A DNA stretch of 64,000 nucleotides, taken from positions 682,001 through 746,000 of the forward strand of contig NZ_JAHTLF010000016.1 of assembly GCF_024614185.1 (NCBI RefSeq). Direction: 5' to 3'. The notes below the pieces were generated by a model. It was not told the DNA's origin and ran no database searches. It worked only from the letters and a program-made list of their open reading frames with translations. This document shows, in pieces, positions 62,459 to 64,000 of this stretch. This stretch comes from Nocardioides carbamazepini. GTDB taxonomy: Bacteria > Actinomycetota > Actinomycetes > Propionibacteriales > Nocardioidaceae. Each line of letters starts with the position of its first letter. The stretch's first letter is position 1. The position numbers were made by a program, and so were the translations under genes.

Positions 62459-63661
62459 CTATCCGAAGAGTTTCTGGATGCGGCCGATCCCCTCCTGCAG
62501 CGCGTCGTCCCCGAGGGCGTAGGAGAACCGGAGGTAGCCGGGTGCGCCGAAGGCCTCGCCGGGGACGGCAGCGACGTCGGCGTGGTCGAGGATGTAGGAG
62601 GCCAGCTCGGAGGAGGTCGCGATCTCCACCCTGCCGTGGGTCCGTCCCAGCAGGTCCTTGACCGAGGGGAACGCGTAGAAGGCGCCCTGCGGCTCCGGAC
62701 ACCGCACGCCGGGCACGTCGTTGAGCATGTCGACGACGGTCCGGCGCCGGCGCTCGAAGGCGGCCTTCATCTGCGCGACCGCGTCGAGGCCACCGTCGAG
62801 CGCCGCGGCGGCGGCGATCTGGCTGACGTTGCCCACGTTGGAGGTCGCGTGGGACTGCAGGTTCGACGCCGCGGCGACGACGTCGCGGGGGCCGATGATC
62901 CAGCCGACCCGCCATCCGGTCATCGCATAGGTCTTCGCCACGCCGTTGACGACGATGCAGCGCTCGCGAAGGTCGGGGCGGACGGCGGGGAGGGAGGCGG
63001 TGGCGAGACCGTCGTAGACGAGGTGCTCGTAGATCTCGTCGGTGACCACCCACAGGTCGTGCTGCACGGCCCAGGCGCCGATCGCCTCGATCTCCTCGAT
63101 GGTGAACACCGCACCGGTGGGGTTCGACGGCGAGGTCAGCAGCAGCGCCTTGGTGCGCTCGGTCCGGGCGCTCTCGAGCTGCTCGACGGTGACCTTGAAG
63201 TCCTGGGTCTCGTCGGCGAACACCTCGACGGGGATGCCCCCCGCTAGACGGATCGACTCGGGATAGGTCGTCCAGTAGGGCGTCGGCAGCAGCACCTCGT
63301 CGCCCGGGTCGAGCAGGGTGGCGAACGCCCCGTAGACCGCGTGCTTGCCGCCGTTGGTGACGAGGACCTGGCTCGCCTCGATCTCGTACGACGAGTCGCG
63401 CCGGGTCTTGCGCACGATCGCGTCCTTGAGCTCGGGGAGTCCGCTCGCCGGCGTGTAGCGATGGAACCGGGGCTCCCGGCAGGCGGCGACGGCCGCCTCG
63501 ACGATGTGGGCGGGCGTGGGGAAGTCCGGCTCGCCGGCGCCGAACCCGATGACGGGCCGGCCCTCGGCGCGCAGGGCCTTGGCCCGGGCGTCGACCTTGA
63601 GGGTGGCGGACTCCGCGATGGCGCGGACGCGGGCGGAGATCCGGGGGCGCTCCAGGCTCAT
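62459..63661 (-). CDS. Aspartate aminotransferase family (PLP, fold type I)
   Basis: A 400-residue aminotransferase. '[20 protein letters not shown]' at the start, '[16 protein letters not shown]', '[14 protein letters not shown]' (Asn), '[16 protein letters not shown]' (Asp, Tyr), and the PLP Lys in '[15 protein letters not shown]' (about 238). The last strand has '[12 protein letters not shown]' (Arg). It belongs to the AspC (Ib) subgroup. Transfers amino from Asp to 2-oxoglutarate, possibly also prephenate. The ATG is 33 bases from a palindrome and divergent from a lipoprotein gene. Confidence 0.93.
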   Translation of the reverse strand: MSLERPRISARVRAIAESATLKVDARAKALRAEGRPVIGFGAGEPDFPTPAHIVEAAVAACREPRFHRYTPASGLPELKDAIVRKTRRDSSYEIEASQVLVTNGGKHAVYGAFATLLDPGDEVLLPTPYWTTYPESIRLAGGIPVEVFADETQDFKVTVEQLESARTERTKALLLTSPSNPTGAVFTIEEIEAIGAWAVQHDLWVVTDEIYEHLVYDGLATASLPAVRPDLRERCIVVNGVAKTYAMTGWRVGWIIGPRDVVAAASNLQSHATSNVGNVSQIAAAAALDGGLDAVAQMKAAFERRRRTVVDMLNDVPGVRCPEPQGAFYAFPSVKDLLGRTHGRVEIATSSELASYILDHADVAAVPGEAFGAPGYLRFSYALGDDALQEGIGRIQKLFG

Positions 63662-63693
63662 GGGGGCCACCCTAGGGCTTGTCGGCAGCAAAC

Positions 63694-63708
63694 TGAACCA
63701 TCGGTTCA
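63694..63708. promoter_or_regulatory. Perfect palindrome upstream of the aminotransferase gene
   Basis: TGAACC-ATC-GGTTCA, perfect 6-bp arms, in an AT-rich stretch between the divergent aminotransferase (63661) and lipoprotein (63877) genes. It looks like a TetR- or MarR-type operator. The partial GGTTTATCTAATGAACC at 63811-63827 has related half-sites. Confidence 0.5.
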
Positions 63709-63770
63709 TTTTCGTGTGGTGCCACTCCGTCACTGGCCCGGCGACCGGCCGGGCAATCCGCCCGCACCTA

Positions 63771-63800
63771 TTGACACAGGCGGTGGGCGAGATCACTATT
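63771..63800 (+). promoter_or_regulatory. Candidate promoter of the lipoprotein gene
   Basis: TTGACA at 63771-63776 is a perfect -35. The matching -10 is weak (CACTAT at 63794-63799, spacing 17). Transcription would begin near 63806, giving a leader of about 70 bases. Confidence 0.4.
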
Positions 63801-63876
63801 TCGGATCAACGGTTTATCTAATGAACCAGCGACCGCAAATCGGGCGTGGTTGCCTGGTCGACTGAAAGGTGAGGCG

Positions 63877-64000
63877 ATGGCGCGATTTTCGCACGCACTC
63901 CGGCGCACCACGGTGCTCGTCGGCCTGTGCGTCGGCGCACTGGTGATCAGTGCCTGTGGCGGACTCTCCGGTGGCAGCGAGCCGGACGGCGACGAGAACC
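63877..64000 (+). CDS. N-terminal part of a lipoprotein (gene runs off the window)
   Basis: Only the first 41 codons are present. 'RFSHALRRTTVLVGLCVGAL' is followed by VISAC, a lipobox with Cys at about residue 24, then 'GGLSGGSEPDGDEN', the flexible linker usual for exported lipoproteins. AAAGGTGAGG precedes the ATG. Most such genes encode ABC binding proteins or hypothetical lipoproteins; the remaining sequence is needed to decide. Confidence 0.75.
   Translation, partial: MARFSHALRRTTVLVGLCVGALVISACGGLSGGSEPDGDEN

Overview
The window is high-GC DNA with the genes tightly packed on both strands. Many genes are joined by 4-base ATGA/GTGA overlaps. It looks actinobacterial: it carries a mycothiol glycosyltransferase (mshA), a DtxR/IdeR-type iron box in front of an HtaA-domain protein, an ECF42-type sigma factor with its DGPF partner, GTG starts and several likely leaderless promoters. 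A Nocardioides-like member of the Propionibacteriales is my best guess; no rRNA is present to test this. No tRNA, rRNA, CRISPR array or transposase gene was seen.

Layout. 1-5650: two SnoaL/NTF2-like proteins around an HxlR regulator, an NCS1 nucleobase permease, then an operon of three regulators (TetR, TetR, PucR). 5800-10900: a secreted amidohydrolase, then a WD40-like (PD40) secreted protein translationally coupled to a YraQ-type permease and its TIGR03943 partner. 10958-25932: a minus-strand catabolic block of 13 genes, starting at a GntR/FadR regulator. It holds a GH88/105-type unsaturated uronyl hydrolase, a CaiB/BaiF CoA-transferase, a crotonase, an MBL-fold hydrolase, a Gfo/Idh dehydrogenase, an AraF-like sugar ABC transporter, an SDR, a ketoglutarate-semialdehyde-type dehydrogenase, a DapA-family sugar-acid dehydratase and a secreted polysaccharide-lyase-like protein. 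It reads as uptake and non-phosphorylative oxidation of a pentose or uronate-derived sugar, with an unexplained CoA-ester branch. 26000-33500: a membrane alpha/beta hydrolase, a two-component system, a CDF-like metal transporter, an acs-adk pair and a LuxR regulator. 33680-37610: an amidase, NCS1 permease and LuxR operon, probably for an N-heterocycle or amide. 37680-43300: a methyltransferase, a pentapeptide-repeat protein, a GNAT, a secreted PLD-like protein and an ABC exporter. 43400-45480: an SDR and thiolase with a strong terminator. 45514-49208: an iron-box-controlled 1203-residue HtaA/Ig-like protein. 49362-52665: a toxin-antitoxin pair, typA with a duplicated tail, and an Asp/Glu racemase.

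52722-55749 is the most interesting region. It encodes a 33-residue precursor peptide with the lasso-type YxxPxL leader motif, a B2 cysteine protease, an HPr-kinase-like kinase, a PqqD-like B1 recognition protein and a divergent nucleotidyltransferase, but no asparagine-synthetase-like lasso cyclase. The peptide ends in an acidic/isoleucine alternating stretch and a C-terminal serine, the residue phosphorylated in paeninodin. This suggests a lasso-derived RiPP pathway that does not form a lasso, or a cluster with its cyclase elsewhere.

55766-64000: an SDR, mshA with a YbjN protein, a 163-bp element with 23-bp inverted ends, an ICL/PEP-mutase-family enzyme, a secreted P-domain-like protein, the ECF42 sigma/DGPF pair, an aspartate aminotransferase and the start of a lipoprotein.
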